NCBI GenBank assembly: GCA_902557705.1
Contig: CACEBI010000002.1
Location: forward strand, 1-64,000
Length of the DNA stretch: 64,000 nt
Direction: 5' to 3'
Origin: an uncultured SAR86 cluster bacterium
Lineage (GTDB): Bacteria > Pseudomonadota > Gammaproteobacteria > Magnimaribacterales > D2472
Below the pieces are notes generated by a model. It was not told where the DNA came from and searched no databases. It saw only the letters and a list, made by a program, of their open reading frames with translations. The position numbers and the translations under genes are program-made. Below, piece by piece: positions 17,432-27,872 of the stretch (the stretch's first letter is position 1; each line of letters begins with the position of its first letter).

Positions 17432-17971
17432 TTGAAATATTGTTCAAATTGCGGAAGTTCAAATCTAGAATTTAAAATTCCAGAAGATGATCACTACAAA
17501 AGATACTGCTGCAAAGACTGTGGAACAATTTTTTATACCAATCCTAATATGATTGTCGGAGCCTTGTGCATTAGAGATGAAAAAATCTTAATGGCTAAAA
17601 GAAATATTCATCCAAGAAAAGGATTGTGGACATTGCCAGCAGGCTTTATGGAAAACGCAGAAACCTTGCAAGCAGGTGCTCTAAGAGAAACAATGGAAGA
17701 GACATGCTCTGAGGCAAAAATAATAATGCCATACACCATGTTTAGCTTGCCGCATATAAACCAAGTGCATCTTTTTTATCTTGCAGATTTACTTGATGAA
17801 AACTTTGGTCCAACTTCTGAAAGTATGGAAGTGAAACTTTTTTCAAAAGACGAAATTCTCTGGAATGAATTAGCGTTTCCAACAGTTGAGAGAACTCTAA
17901 AATACTATATCGAAGATAGTAAAAATAATGATTTTGTTTTTAGAGAAGAAGATATAACTCTTTGGAAATAA
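17432..17971 (+). CDS. Nudix hydrolase with N-terminal zinc ribbon
   Basis: Protein of 179 residues starting at a TTG preceded by an AGGAAT site. Residues 1-35 form a zinc ribbon with two CxxC pairs (YCSNCGS and CCKDCGT). The Nudix domain follows with the box GFMENAETLQAGALRETMEET (about 69-89), matching Gx5Ex7REUxEE. The layout resembles the C-terminal half of NudC (NADH pyrophosphatase) and zinc-ribbon ADP-ribose hydrolases; NudC proper is about 260 residues, so this is a separate shorter family. Substrate is probably a dinucleotide such as ADP-ribose or NADH. Converges with purL, 2 bp apart. Confidence 0.88.
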   Translation: MKYCSNCGSSNLEFKIPEDDHYKRYCCKDCGTIFYTNPNMIVGALCIRDEKILMAKRNIHPRKGLWTLPAGFMENAETLQAGALRETMEETCSEAKIIMPYTMFSLPHINQVHLFYLADLLDENFGPTSESMEVKLFSKDEILWNELAFPTVERTLKYYIEDSKNNDFVFREEDITLWK

Positions 17972-17973
17972 AG

Positions 17974-20900
17974 TTATTCTACAAATTTTTTAGCATTAAT
18001 GAAGATTTGCATCCATGGAGAGAATTCTTTCCAATGATTTGGTCTCCAGCTCATCTGTAATTTTCTGAACACTCTTTCCGGATGAGGCATCATTATAGTC
18101 ACTCTTCCATTTGCGGCAGTGATACCTGTAATACCATCTATAGAACCGTTTGGATTAAGCGGATACGTTTCAGTATTAGATCCATTTGAATCAACAAAAT
18201 TCATTGCAATTTGATTTGAATTCAAAAAGCTCTTGTAACTTTCTTCATCAAATTTTGCATACCCCTCTCCATGAGCAGAGGCAATTGGCATACTCCAATC
18301 ATCCATGCTAGATAGAAGAATTGAATCAGATTTTTTAATTTTTACCTGAGCGAGCCTAGCTTCAAACTGATCTGATAGATTTTTTTCAAATGTTGGCCAA
18401 TACTCAGCTCCAGGAATTATCTCTTTTAAATTAGATACCATTTGGCAACCATTGCAAACTCCCAATGTAAATTTTGAGGGATTATTAAAAAATGTTTCAA
18501 ACTGATCTTTCACTTCATTGTTATAAAGAATTGTTTTTGACCAACCGCCTCCAGCACCCAAAACATCACCATAAGAAAAACCACCACAAGCTGCCAATCC
18601 ATTAAAATCTTTTAAATTGACTCGATTATCAAGCAAGTCTTGCATATGAACATCAACTGCATCAAATCCAGCCAAAGTGAAAGCGGCTGCCATTTCCATC
18701 TGACCATTTACACCTTGCTCTCTTAGAATGGCAACCTTTGGTTTGGTAGAAGAAATATTAAGGCTGTCTAATTGTTTTTCATTAAAAGATTCATTAGCAA
18801 ATAATCCCTTATGATCTGTATCACTTAATACAGCTAATTCTGAATCTGCAATTGATTGATTATCTCTCAGTGCTTGAATTGCATGACTTGTTTCTCTCCA
18901 ATGCTTTTCAAGTGAAATAACAGACTCATCATAGAAAGTTTCAGATTCATTACTAATAGTAATTCTTGCATCATCTTTAGTTGAAGCAACTATGTTTGCT
19001 GACAATCCTTGGGACTGAAGCTCTGTAACAACTGAACTAAGATTAGGTTCATCTACTTGTAAAACCAAACCTATTTCTTCTGCAAAGAAAAAATCATTTA
19101 AGTCTTCTCGATTTAGATTTTCAATTTGAATATTTAAACCAGTCTTTTTTGTGAATGCCATTTCTAAAAGAGATACTATTAGACCTCCATCAGATACATC
19201 ATGAAGTGCTAGTATTCTTTTATTTAAAATCATCTCTTGAATAGATGAAAACATTGATTTAAATAAAACAATGTCATCTAAATCAGGTGTCGAATTAAAA
19301 TTAGATTGGGTAACTTCTGAGAAAACTGATTCAGCTAATCGCTTTTTATTGTTTAATGTCACATGCACTAATTTTGATGATGTGCTCATATCCAATTCAG
19401 ATGTTACCGAGTTTCTTACATCAGCTACAGGCGCCATAGCCGTTATGACTCCTGATAGAGGGCTCTTTACCACTCTTTCAGCAGAACCATCATCCCATTT
19501 AGTTCTCATAGATAATGAGTCTTTTCCTACTGGAACAGAAATATTTAAATCAACGCAGCACTTTGAAAGTGATTCAACGCCCTCTCTTAAAGCCAGGTCT
19601 TCAACCTCTTCTCCAGAGGCTGCCATCCAATTAGCAGAGACTTGAACTTGATCAAGACCTTTAATGTTTACTCCAACCATATTAGTTAAGGCCTCTGCAA
19701 CAGCCATACGCATCGATGCACCAGGGTTCTTAACAGCAAGGGTTGGTTTTTCACCAACGGTTAGGACTTCACCACTATTTGATGTAAACGATCTTAAACT
19801 CATTGAATAATTTGAAACCGGGACCTGATAAGGGCCGACAAATTGGTCTCTTGCTACCATTCCTCCAACAGTTCTATCTCCGATAGTTATTAAAAATGAT
19901 TTTGATGCAACAGTTGGATGCTGAAGAGTTTTAACAAGAGTATCAGCAAATTCATAACTTGATGAAGCATCTTCTTTTATTTCATCAATCTCATTGGTCC
20001 TTACTGACATATCGGTGATTGGTAGATCGCCAAATAACATAGATAAAGGTACATTGACTGGATAAGAATCAGTTTTAGAATCATATAGTTTTACAGATTT
20101 TTCTTCGGTTGTAACACCAACAAAAGCATAAACACATCTCTCTCTTTGACAGATTGCTTCAAAGTCATCTTTGTTATCTGGATGAACTGCCAAGACATAT
20201 CTCTCTTGAGATTCATTAGACCAAATTTCCATTGGTGACATAGACTTATCTGAGTTTGGGATTTTATCTAACTCAATGTAAACGCCTAAATTTGAATCCT
20301 TAGCCAATTCTGGAATAGCATTAGAAAGTCCCCCAGCCCCAACATCATGAATAAATTCTATATAACTATTATCTTGAGATGAACATATATTTATTACTTC
20401 TTGGCACCTTCTTTCCATTTCAGCATTATCTCTTTGAACCGATGCAAAATCTAAATCCTCATCACTATCTCCTGAGGAAACAGATGATGCTGCACCACCA
20501 CCAAGACCAATTAGCATTGCTGGACCGCCTAAAACTACAACATGATAGCCTTCAGTTATTTGTAGTTTAAAATTATTCTTATCTCTTATTTCACCTATTC
20601 CACCTGCGAGCATTATTGGCTTGTGATATCCATAAGCTTTATTACTATGATCAAAATGAGTTTCAAAAGACCTAAAGTAACCAAGTGTTGAAGGCCTTCC
20701 AAATTCATTATTAAATGCAGCTGCTCCTATGGGTGCTTCAATCATAATATCTAAAGGAGAGGCAATTCTTCCTGGCTTATGCTCCTCACCTTCCCAGCTT
20801 CTTTTAAGATTTGGGATTCTTAAGTTAGATACATTAAATCCAACTAAACCTATCTTAGGTTTAGCTCCTCTGCCAGTAGCACCTTCATCCCTAATCTCAC

Positions 20901-21819
20901 CACCTGAACCAGTTGCTGCTCCAGGATATGGGGAAATAGCAGTTGGGTGATTGTGTGTTTCAACTTTAATTGTCGAATTAAGCTTATCTTCAACAAAAGC
21001 ATAATTTTTATCAGCATCTAGATTTAATCTTTTAACAGTTTCACCCTCTGTAATAGCTGCATTATCTTTATATGCTGAAATAATCCCATTCGGGGACTGC
21101 TTACTTGTCTCCTTAATTAAGTCAAACAGGCTATTATTCTTTGCAGCGCCGTTAACAGTCCATTTAGCATTAAAAATTTTATGTCTACAGTGTTCTGAAT
21201 TAGCTTGGGCAAACATCATTAGCTCTGCATCTGTAGGATTTCGAGCTACTTTTGAATAAAAATCATATAAATATTCAATTTCATCACTGCTCATAGCAAA
21301 ACCAAAGGTTTTATTGGCATCTTCTAGAGTTTTTATACCGCCTTTTAAGACATCAATAATACTTACCGATCTTTGAGGATCAACATTCAGAAAATTTACG
21401 CATTCATTAGAATTGAGATATATCGATTGGGTCATTCGATCAAAAAACATCGATAAATCTGTTTCATCAATATTTATTTCATCTGAAATGTTAAATCCAT
21501 TAAATCTTTCAACCCTATCAACATCTTTGATGCCGACATTTCGAATAATATCTTCGGTCTTAGATGACCATGGAGAAATAGTTCCTGATCTTGGACCAAC
21601 AAAAAAAGAAAATGAATTCAAATTATCATCAGCATTTAAAATATTTTTTAAACTTTCTAAATCTAAATTTTTATTTTGGGATGCAACGATATAAATTTCG
21701 TTTGAACTAATTTTAGATTTCTTGTTATTTGAATTATTAAATTCGAAGTTCAATTGCTCTAGTTTAGAGTCTGAAAAACTTTTCTTGCCTTGCAATATAA
21801 AAGTATTAGTCTTTGACAC
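17974..21819 (-). CDS. purL: Phosphoribosylformylglycinamidine synthase
   Basis: Large single-chain PurL of 1281 residues, typical for gammaproteobacteria. It makes FGAM from FGAR, glutamine and ATP in purine synthesis. Seen are the SEHCRHKIFNAKW segment, VETHNHPTAISPYPGAATGSGGEIRDEGATGRG (ATP/substrate loop, about 288-320), HDVGAGGLSNAIPE, HDVSDGGL in the second half, and a C-terminal class I glutamine amidotransferase with the nucleophile in GVCNGCQM (about 1140) and the HPERVFR His/Glu. It is divergent from the mltF-like gene, as in E. coli. No PurR-like operator was recognised in the 62 bp between them. Confidence 0.98.
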   Translation of the reverse strand: MSKTNTFILQGKKSFSDSKLEQLNFEFNNSNNKKSKISSNEIYIVASQNKNLDLESLKNILNADDNLNSFSFFVGPRSGTISPWSSKTEDIIRNVGIKDVDRVERFNGFNISDEINIDETDLSMFFDRMTQSIYLNSNECVNFLNVDPQRSVSIIDVLKGGIKTLEDANKTFGFAMSSDEIEYLYDFYSKVARNPTDAELMMFAQANSEHCRHKIFNAKWTVNGAAKNNSLFDLIKETSKQSPNGIISAYKDNAAITEGETVKRLNLDADKNYAFVEDKLNSTIKVETHNHPTAISPYPGAATGSGGEIRDEGATGRGAKPKIGLVGFNVSNLRIPNLKRSWEGEEHKPGRIASPLDIMIEAPIGAAAFNNEFGRPSTLGYFRSFETHFDHSNKAYGYHKPIMLAGGIGEIRDKNNFKLQITEGYHVVVLGGPAMLIGLGGGAASSVSSGDSDEDLDFASVQRDNAEMERRCQEVINICSSQDNSYIEFIHDVGAGGLSNAIPELAKDSNLGVYIELDKIPNSDKSMSPMEIWSNESQERYVLAVHPDNKDDFEAICQRERCVYAFVGVTTEEKSVKLYDSKTDSYPVNVPLSMLFGDLPITDMSVRTNEIDEIKEDASSSYEFADTLVKTLQHPTVASKSFLITIGDRTVGGMVARDQFVGPYQVPVSNYSMSLRSFTSNSGEVLTVGEKPTLAVKNPGASMRMAVAEALTNMVGVNIKGLDQVQVSANWMAASGEEVEDLALREGVESLSKCCVDLNISVPVGKDSLSMRTKWDDGSAERVVKSPLSGVITAMAPVADVRNSVTSELDMSTSSKLVHVTLNNKKRLAESVFSEVTQSNFNSTPDLDDIVLFKSMFSSIQEMILNKRILALHDVSDGGLIVSLLEMAFTKKTGLNIQIENLNREDLNDFFFAEEIGLVLQVDEPNLSSVVTELQSQGLSANIVASTKDDARITISNESETFYDESVISLEKHWRETSHAIQALRDNQSIADSELAVLSDTDHKGLFANESFNEKQLDSLNISSTKPKVAILREQGVNGQMEMAAAFTLAGFDAVDVHMQDLLDNRVNLKDFNGLAACGGFSYGDVLGAGGGWSKTILYNNEVKDQFETFFNNPSKFTLGVCNGCQMVSNLKEIIPGAEYWPTFEKNLSDQFEARLAQVKIKKSDSILLSSMDDWSMPIASAHGEGYAKFDEESYKSFLNSNQIAMNFVDSNGSNTETYPLNPNGSIDGITGITAANGRVTIMMPHPERVFRKLQMSWRPNHWKEFSPWMQIFINAKKFVE

Positions 21820-21881
21820 TTCTCTCAGTCTGAAATATTGTATATAACAATTATAAAGTCTTTTATAAAAAATAAATAAAA

Positions 21882-22607
21882 ATGGGGAATATCTTTAAAG
21901 TTTTTTTTAGCATTTCAAGTTTGCTAATTCTAAGCTCGTGTGACGTTTTTTTGGCTCAAAAAAAAGATACTTTCGAATGTGAATCTTACCTTGAAGAAGT
22001 CTATGCAAAAACATCTCTAAATAATTTTGAACAAACAAAATTTAAAGACCTTTTAGAAAATAGATTTCCAAAGTTTAAAGAAATGTTTGAAAAAGCAACC
22101 GAAGAAACTTTAATCGATACTGATCTTTTAGCAGCCATTTCTTTTCAAGAATCTCAGTGGGATCCCAAAGCAATATCTAACATGGGTGTAAGAGGAATGA
22201 TGATGGTGACTCTTGAAACCGCTGCAATAGTTGGAGTAGAAAAACGCCTTAATCCTGAACAAAATATTATGGGTGGTGCCAGGTATTTGGCGATGCTTCA
22301 AGAAAAAAATATATATGGAAAAACAACTGCAGATCAATTATCTATATCTTTAGCTAAATATAATCTAGGTCCTACAAATATCATCAACATTGCTAAAAAA
22401 ATTGATAAAGAGCCTGCTGAAATTACATGGTCAGATCTTGAAGATGAACTTAAAAATATTAGTGGCGAAGATGTAAATTTAATTGACGTAAATGGTTATT
22501 CAAGAGGCCAACAAGCTATTGATTATGTTTACCGAGTGAAGAGCTACTACAATCTTTTGGCAGCACATTCTTGTATAAAGCCTAAAGATCAATTAACTTT
22601 CTTTTAA
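21882..22607 (+). CDS. MltF-like lytic transglycosylase, short lipoprotein form
   Basis: Lipoprotein of 241 residues: signal peptide with lipobox LSSC (Cys about residue 20), then an SLT (goose lysozyme-like) domain. The catalytic Glu lies in [13 protein letters not shown] (about residue 92), followed by the family motifs [23 protein letters not shown] and [11 protein letters not shown]. coli MltF carries an N-terminal solute-binding-like domain of about 240 residues that is missing here, although the position beside purL is conserved. It should cleave peptidoglycan glycan strands from the inner face of the outer membrane. Its 3' end overlaps uvrB by 26 bp, tail to tail. Confidence 0.88.
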   Translation: MGNIFKVFFSISSLLILSSCDVFLAQKKDTFECESYLEEVYAKTSLNNFEQTKFKDLLENRFPKFKEMFEKATEETLIDTDLLAAISFQESQWDPKAISNMGVRGMMMVTLETAAIVGVEKRLNPEQNIMGGARYLAMLQEKNIYGKTTADQLSISLAKYNLGPTNIINIAKKIDKEPAEITWSDLEDELKNISGEDVNLIDVNGYSRGQQAIDYVYRVKSYYNLLAAHSCIKPKDQLTFF

Positions 22608-24591
22608 GAGATTTCATCTTATCTCTGCACTGAGCAGCTTTCTCAAATTCCATCTCTTTTGCATAGGCATACATTTGATTTTCAATCTTCTCTATAGATT
22701 CACTTAATCCTTCAACTGAGTCTTCTTTTATCTTAAATGGTAGAGATTTTTCTATGTCTTTTTTCTTGATTTTTGCTTTGCCTTTTACAACTCTTGCACC
22801 TTCCATAATATCTTTGACTTTTGTATTTATAGATTGAGGCGTAATTTTATTTTCGTGATTATATTTTTCTTGAATAGATCTTCTCCTGTTAGTTTCTGCA
22901 ATTGCTCTTTCCATAGATCCTGTCATTTTGTCTGCATACAAAATTGCTTTACCTCTTAAATTTCTTGCTGCCCTTCCTATAGTTTGAATCATAGTTGTTT
23001 CAGATCTTAAAAACCCTTCCTTGTCTGCATCCAAAATGGCAACCAAGCTTACCTCTGGAATATCTAATCCTTCTCTTAATAAATTAATACCAACTAAGAC
23101 ATCAAATTTTCCAAGCCTTAAATCACGAATAATTTCTACTCTTTCAACTGTATCAGTATCTGAATGCATATACCTTGCTGAAATTCCATTTTCATCTAGG
23201 TAATCAGTTAAATCTTCTGCCATTCTTTTTGTAAGAGTTGTAATTAAGACTCTTTCTTTTAATGCAACTCTTTCATTACATTCACCTATGACATCATCAA
23301 TTTGAGAAGATGCAGGCCTTACTTCAACATCGGGATCGGTTAAACCGGTAGGTCGAACAAGCAATTCAACTAGATTATCTTGATGCTCCTCTTCGTATCT
23401 GCTTGGAGTAGCTGAAACATAGACCCTCTGGGGCGCCAAAAGCTCCCATTCATCAAATTTTAGAGGCCTATTATCCATGGCTGAAGGTAGTCTAAACCCA
23501 TATTCTACAAGGGTTTCCTTCCTTGAGCGGTCACCTTTGTACATAGCACCTATTTGAGGCACAGAAACGTGAGATTCATCGATAAAAACTATTGCATTCT
23601 TGGGAATATAATCAAATAAGCAAGGCGGCGACTCTCCCGGATTCCTTCCAGATAAATATCTCGAATAATTCTCAACTCCCTGACAGTAACCAAGCTCACG
23701 CATCATCTCAATGTCATAGTTTGTTCTCTCTTCCAGTCTTTGAGCTTCAACTAATTTATTGATTGATCGAAGATACTCCAATCGTTCTTTTAACTCCTCT
23801 TTAATGCTATCAATACAATTTAATACCGTTTCTTTTGGAGTTACATAATGTGTTTTTGGAAATATGGTTGCTCTTGGAACTTCGTTAATAATTGCTCCAG
23901 TCAAAGGATCAAACCAAGAAAGCTTTTCAATTTCATCACCAAATAGTTCTATCCTTAAGGCTTCATTGTCTGAGTCAGCTGGATATACATCAATAGTATC
24001 TCCCCTCACCCTAAAAGTGGCTCTTCTGAAATCTAAATCGTTTCTTGTGTATTGCAGCGATGAAAACCTTCTTAATAGGTCTCTTTGATTAATAATATCT
24101 CCTCTATCTAAATGAACTACCATTTTTAAATAAGATTCAGGAGCACCCAAACCATAAATCGAAGATACCGTTGCAATTACGATGGTATCTTTTCTTTCTA
24201 AAAGAGCTTTTGTTGCAGAAAGTCGCATCTGTTCAATATGCTCATTAATAGATGCATCTTTAGCAATATATGTATCTGAGGTTGGCACATAAGCCTCAGG
24301 CTGATAGTAGTCGTAGTAAGAAACAAAATATTCTACAGAGTTGTTGGGAAAGAAATCTCTAAACTCACCATAGAGTTGTGCTGCAAGAGTTTTGTTGTGC
24401 GCCATGACAATTGCTGGCCTTTGAGTTTCCTCAATAACCTTTGCCATAGTGTAGGTTTTACCTGAACCAGTAACACCTAAAAGCGTTTGATGAAGCAATC
24501 CATCATTAAGCCCACCAACTAAACTTTTTATAGCATCTGGCTGTGATCCAGCCGGCTCAAAATTAGATACTACCTTTAATGCTTTTGTCAT
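22582..24591 (-). CDS. uvrB: UvrABC system protein B
   Basis: Excision-repair helicase subunit of 669 residues, the usual length. Walker A is [12 protein letters not shown] (about 41-52); the Tyr-rich hairpin [12 protein letters not shown], the DEAD-like [10 protein letters not shown], motif V/VI ([16 protein letters not shown] and QTIGRAARN) and the C-terminal UVR domain ([26 protein letters not shown]) are all present. No LexA-type CTG-N10-CAG box was found before the start, although umuDC in this window has one. It is divergent from tRNA-Asn with about 40 bp between. Confidence 0.98.
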   Translation of the reverse strand: MTKALKVVSNFEPAGSQPDAIKSLVGGLNDGLLHQTLLGVTGSGKTYTMAKVIEETQRPAIVMAHNKTLAAQLYGEFRDFFPNNSVEYFVSYYDYYQPEAYVPTSDTYIAKDASINEHIEQMRLSATKALLERKDTIVIATVSSIYGLGAPESYLKMVVHLDRGDIINQRDLLRRFSSLQYTRNDLDFRRATFRVRGDTIDVYPADSDNEALRIELFGDEIEKLSWFDPLTGAIINEVPRATIFPKTHYVTPKETVLNCIDSIKEELKERLEYLRSINKLVEAQRLEERTNYDIEMMRELGYCQGVENYSRYLSGRNPGESPPCLFDYIPKNAIVFIDESHVSVPQIGAMYKGDRSRKETLVEYGFRLPSAMDNRPLKFDEWELLAPQRVYVSATPSRYEEEHQDNLVELLVRPTGLTDPDVEVRPASSQIDDVIGECNERVALKERVLITTLTKRMAEDLTDYLDENGISARYMHSDTDTVERVEIIRDLRLGKFDVLVGINLLREGLDIPEVSLVAILDADKEGFLRSETTMIQTIGRAARNLRGKAILYADKMTGSMERAIAETNRRRSIQEKYNHENKITPQSINTKVKDIMEGARVVKGKAKIKKKDIEKSLPFKIKEDSVEGLSESIEKIENQMYAYAKEMEFEKAAQCRDKMKSLKRKLIDL

Positions 24592-24614
24592 TTACTTCTT
24601 TAATAAAAATTACT

Positions 24615-24620
24615 TATAAT
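24615..24620 (+). promoter_or_regulatory. -10 element for tRNA-Asn
   Basis: A perfect TATAAT followed by GC ends 12 nt before the mature tRNA-Asn 5' end, the usual place for a tRNA -10 box. A weak TTACTT lies 17 nt upstream at 24592-24597, next to the divergent uvrB start. Confidence 0.5.
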
Positions 24621-24632
24621 GCACATCCGTGT

Positions 24633-24707
24633 TCCCGAATAGCTCAGCGGTAGAGCAGTTGACTGTTAATCAATTGGTCGTTGGTTCGATCCCAACTTCG
24701 GGAGCCA
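24633..24707 (+). tRNA. asnT: tRNA-Asn(GUU)
   Basis: A 75-nt tRNA including encoded CCA. The acceptor stem TCCCGAA/TTCGGGA has discriminator G; the D arm is AGCTCAGCGGTAGAGC, the anticodon loop is CTGTTAA (anticodon GTT), and the T arm contains GGTTCGATCC. A short T run after the CCA may end transcription. Confidence 0.97.
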
Positions 24708-24727
24708 TTTTTTAGCTCTATAAATAT

Positions 24728-25594
24728 TTAAAAATTCTTAAATACAATTTCTTTGTATTTTTTTCCTTCAGCATTATATGACATAACGTTAGCCCGATTT
24801 AATGCTATATGATTCCAGCCGTCTTTTTTTCTAAATAGTTTAGCAATATCTTTATCATTAATGTTTGTAACCATAATATTTACGCCATCTTCATTTTTTG
24901 ATTGTAATATATCTGACAATTCGATTTGATCATTCCAGTTAAATTGATTAGCTGAATACATATCAAAAGAACTTTGGTTAGATTTTGTAACATATGGAGG
25001 ATCAATAAATAAAAAGTCATCTCTGGATGCATGCTCGATTGTTTTTCTAAAATCTTGTTTTACAATTTTTGCATTTTTTAGAAGTGTACTGTAATTAATA
25101 AATTGATCTTCGGCTACGTTAAAATCTTTTGAATCACCAATTGGAACATTAAATTTATTCTTGCTGTTCACTCTATATATTCCGTTGTAGCAAGTTCTAT
25201 TTAAATATAAAAATCTTGCCGCCCTTTCAAGGTTGTTTTCAAAGTTATCAATTTCCCTAATTTGATAATAGTAATCTTCAGAGTGCTTTCCCATATGATC
25301 TTTTGTTAGTTTATACAATTTTGTTGGATGGTTTTTAAGTTCGTTGTAGAAACCAATTAACTCGTCATTAATATCAGCAAGTATGGATGTTTGATTTGGT
25401 TTCATATATTTAAAAACAGCACCGCCACCTAAAAATGGTTCAATATATCGTTTAAATTTTATGGAAGGTTGGTTTGCAAAAGCCCTAGAGGTTATGCTTT
25501 CTTTGCTATGAAATAATTGAGGATGATTCTTTGTTAGCCAGCTTTTTCCTCCAGCCCATTTAAGAAGCACTTTTAGTTTTCCATATGCTTTCAA
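24728..25594 (-). CDS. dam: Dam-type N6-adenine DNA methyltransferase, no adjacent restriction gene
   Basis: Class D12 adenine methylase of 288 residues. Motif I-like KWAGGK lies at 12-17, the SAM-binding YIEPFLGGGAVF about 30 residues later than usual, LNRTCYNGIYRVN and FNVPIG follow as in Dam, and the catalytic DPPY is at 198-201. An extra segment between KWAGGK and IEPF (about residues 18-48) is longer than in E. coli Dam. No endonuclease gene is adjacent, so it looks like an orphan regulatory or mismatch-repair methylase, probably GATC-specific. The specificity is inferred from family likeness only. Confidence 0.85.
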   Translation of the reverse strand: MKAYGKLKVLLKWAGGKSWLTKNHPQLFHSKESITSRAFANQPSIKFKRYIEPFLGGGAVFKYMKPNQTSILADINDELIGFYNELKNHPTKLYKLTKDHMGKHSEDYYYQIREIDNFENNLERAARFLYLNRTCYNGIYRVNSKNKFNVPIGDSKDFNVAEDQFINYSTLLKNAKIVKQDFRKTIEHASRDDFLFIDPPYVTKSNQSSFDMYSANQFNWNDQIELSDILQSKNEDGVNIMVTNINDKDIAKLFRKKDGWNHIALNRANVMSYNAEGKKYKEIVFKNF

Positions 25595-25611
25595 TCATTT
25601 GATTTATCTTA

Positions 25612-26034
25612 TCAAACTTGCAACTCGTCTAACAAAAATTTTTTTATTAATTTAAATATATTATCTCTTGTTTTACTAAAAGCATATTTCAACTGAATTT
25701 CATTGAATTTATTGTTTGCTGGATCTTCATTCATCCAATGCAAACTTTTAGCATTACTTGGAAGAACTGGGCATACCTCTTCGGCGCATAATGTGATTGC
25801 ATAATCTAGATTATCAATAAAATCTTTGTCCAAATCATCAGTGGACTTCGAAAACTGTTCTCTAATATCTATACCAATCTCATCCATAGTAATAACTGCG
25901 CTAGGATGTACTTCTCCAGATGGAATTGAGCCAGCACTTTGAATGTTATGTTCCTTTCCAAGCATGGACTTAGCCAATCCTTCTGCCATCTGACTTCTTG
26001 CTGAATTAGCAACACATAAAAATAATATATTCAT
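25612..26034 (-). CDS. arsC: Arsenate reductase, thioredoxin-coupled type
   Basis: Low-molecular-weight tyrosine phosphatase fold, 140 residues. The P-loop is CVANSARSQ (Cys7 nucleophile), and the redox pair sits in TLCAEEVCP (Cys83 and Cys88), as in thioredoxin-dependent ArsC. The DP acid/base pair is in NEDPAN. It would reduce arsenate to arsenite. No ArsB/Acr3 pump or ArsR gene is adjacent, so it acts with partners elsewhere or has a phosphatase role. It lies 17 bp upstream of dam on the same strand and is divergent from the sulfotransferase gene. Confidence 0.88.
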   Translation of the reverse strand: MNILFLCVANSARSQMAEGLAKSMLGKEHNIQSAGSIPSGEVHPSAVITMDEIGIDIREQFSKSTDDLDKDFIDNLDYAITLCAEEVCPVLPSNAKSLHWMNEDPANNKFNEIQLKYAFSKTRDNIFKLIKKFLLDELQV

Positions 26035-26097
26035 ATATCTTGTTTGAGGAAAAATTAAATAAAGAGTATCTTATACTTAAAAGGAGTAATCAATATA

Positions 26098-27216
26098 GTG
26101 GGTCAACAATTTACTGTTAAATCAATGCTGAGAGGCCTTGATGGCAAGCTGGGTGAAGATGATTATATTGAACCATTAGAAATCTTAGTTGACTCTATTA
26201 ACAAACATAACAAATTTAATATTTTTGGAAAAATTGCGTTTAATCATCAATTAAAAAATAGATTAAAGATGAGAAAGATGCTCAATGAACTTCATGCAAA
26301 TAATAATTTTGATCAACCAGCTGATCCAGTTTTTGTAATTGGTCTCCCTCGCTCCGGTACCTCATTACTTTTCAACCTCTTGTCTTTAGATATAGCCCAT
26401 AGGTCACCAATGTATTGGGAAATTATGCATCTGATGCCACTTGCAAAAACTCAAGCTGCTAGAAAAAGAAGAGAGTTTAAAACCAATACTGAACTTAAGC
26501 TTGCAAAAACTATTATTCCAAAACTAAAAGCAATTCATACTATAAGAGCAACAACTCCTGAAGAGTGTCAGCAAATTGCAACCATGAACATAAGAAGCTT
26601 CGTATATATGTGTATGGCAGATGTACCTGAATATGTTGAATATCTAAAAAGTACTTCGTTTGATTCGGTTTTTAAATGGCATAAAAAGTTTTATCAAGCA
26701 CTGGAGCTCAATGGCAAGCCATCACGCTGGTTATTAAAGGATCCAAGTCATATAGGTCACTTACCTCAAATTTTAAAAGAATATCCAAATGCAAAATTTA
26801 TTCATATTCATAGAGACCCTACTGAATCAGTAGCATCTTTTTGCAGTCTAACTAAGAATGTTAGATTGGCTTTTTCAAAAAAAATTGATACAGAAGTTAT
26901 AGGTAAAACTGTTATTGATTTTTGGAATCATAATTTAAGCAAAGGCATGGAAGATAGAAAATCTCTTTCTTCTGATCAGATAGTTGATATCCAATATTCT
27001 GAATTTGTAAAAAATCCATTAGATCATATTAAGAATACTTATCAGCAATTAAATTTTGATATGAATATTCAAACTGAAAATAAAATTCAAAAATACTTAG
27101 AGCAAGATAAAAATATACTTAAACCAGAACATCGATACACTCTTGATGAATTTGGTTTAAATCAAAAAGATATTAAAGGCCAATTTAAGGAGTACATGCT
27201 CAACTATGATTTTTAA
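26098..27216 (+). CDS. Sulfotransferase family protein
   Basis: Protein of 372 residues with a GTG start; an AAAGGAG site lies 11 nt upstream. The 5'-phosphosulfate loop VIGLPRSGTSLLFNLL (about 79-94) and the 3'-phosphate motif FIHIHRDPTESVASF (about 236-250) define the PAPS-dependent sulfotransferase_3-like family. A conserved DPSHIGHLPQILKEYP lies between them. The C-terminal part (HRYTLDEFGL) is typical of the large marine gammaproteobacterial and actinobacterial branch. The acceptor is unknown; lipids, steroids or small hydrophobic compounds are candidates. No operon partner is evident. Confidence 0.85.
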   Translation: MGQQFTVKSMLRGLDGKLGEDDYIEPLEILVDSINKHNKFNIFGKIAFNHQLKNRLKMRKMLNELHANNNFDQPADPVFVIGLPRSGTSLLFNLLSLDIAHRSPMYWEIMHLMPLAKTQAARKRREFKTNTELKLAKTIIPKLKAIHTIRATTPEECQQIATMNIRSFVYMCMADVPEYVEYLKSTSFDSVFKWHKKFYQALELNGKPSRWLLKDPSHIGHLPQILKEYPNAKFIHIHRDPTESVASFCSLTKNVRLAFSKKIDTEVIGKTVIDFWNHNLSKGMEDRKSLSSDQIVDIQYSEFVKNPLDHIKNTYQQLNFDMNIQTENKIQKYLEQDKNILKPEHRYTLDEFGLNQKDIKGQFKEYMLNYDF

Positions 27217-27251
27217 TGATAAAATCAACCTTTTAATTTAAAGCTAAGTCT

Positions 27252-27872
27252 GTGAAAAATTACAATTTATTAAAAATAACTCTATGCACCTTTGCATTGG
27301 CATTTGTTCTTAATTCTTGTTCTAAAAAAAATGATGAAGCTAAAATGCCAATTATTGAGGAAACTAAAATGACACAAGTAACTATCAAAACTTCATTAGG
27401 AGACATTCAACTTGAATTAGATGCTGAAAAAGCTCCTATTACTGTTGAAAATTTTGTATCTATTGCTAACTCTGGTTATTACACAGACACTATTTTTCAT
27501 AGGGTAATAAACGGTTTTATGGTTCAAGGCGGTGGATTGACTGCTGATATGGGCAATAAATCTAGTGGTACAGCACCTATTCAAAATGAAGCAAATAATG
27601 GTCTTAGCAACGATAGAGGCACTATTGCTATGGCAAGAACTATGGAGCCTCATTCTGCAACAAGTCAATTTTTTATTAATCATAAAGATAATGGTTTCTT
27701 AAATCATACCGGTGAAAATCCACAAGGCTGGGGATATGCAGTCTTTGGTAAAGTCACTGAAGGCATGGATGTTGTAGATGCAATTGCAGATGTTGCAACC
27801 GGTTCATCTGGAGGCCATCAAGACGTACCGCTTGAAGTTATAAATATTGAATCTGTAACTGTTTCTGAATGA
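27252..27872 (+). CDS. ppiA: Cyclophilin-type peptidyl-prolyl isomerase, lipoprotein form
   Basis: Protein of 206 residues with a GTG start. Residues 1-22 are a lipoprotein signal peptide (VLNSC), so the enzyme is probably anchored in the envelope. The cyclophilin domain starts at about residue 40 ([16 protein letters not shown]) and has the active-site motifs [14 protein letters not shown] (about 81-94), ATSQFFIN and [17 protein letters not shown] start at an internal Met just before the domain would give a cytoplasmic PpiB, which is the usual neighbour of lpxH; the clean lipobox favours the longer form. It overlaps lpxH by 4 bp (ATGA). Confidence 0.88.
   Translation: MKNYNLLKITLCTFALAFVLNSCSKKNDEAKMPIIEETKMTQVTIKTSLGDIQLELDAEKAPITVENFVSIANSGYYTDTIFHRVINGFMVQGGGLTADMGNKSSGTAPIQNEANNGLSNDRGTIAMARTMEPHSATSQFFINHKDNGFLNHTGENPQGWGYAVFGKVTEGMDVVDAIADVATGSSGGHQDVPLEVINIESVTVSE

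Noticed and set aside
24592-24632. LexA box for uvrB
   Set aside because: No CTG-N10-CAG or similar palindrome was found between uvrB and tRNA-Asn.
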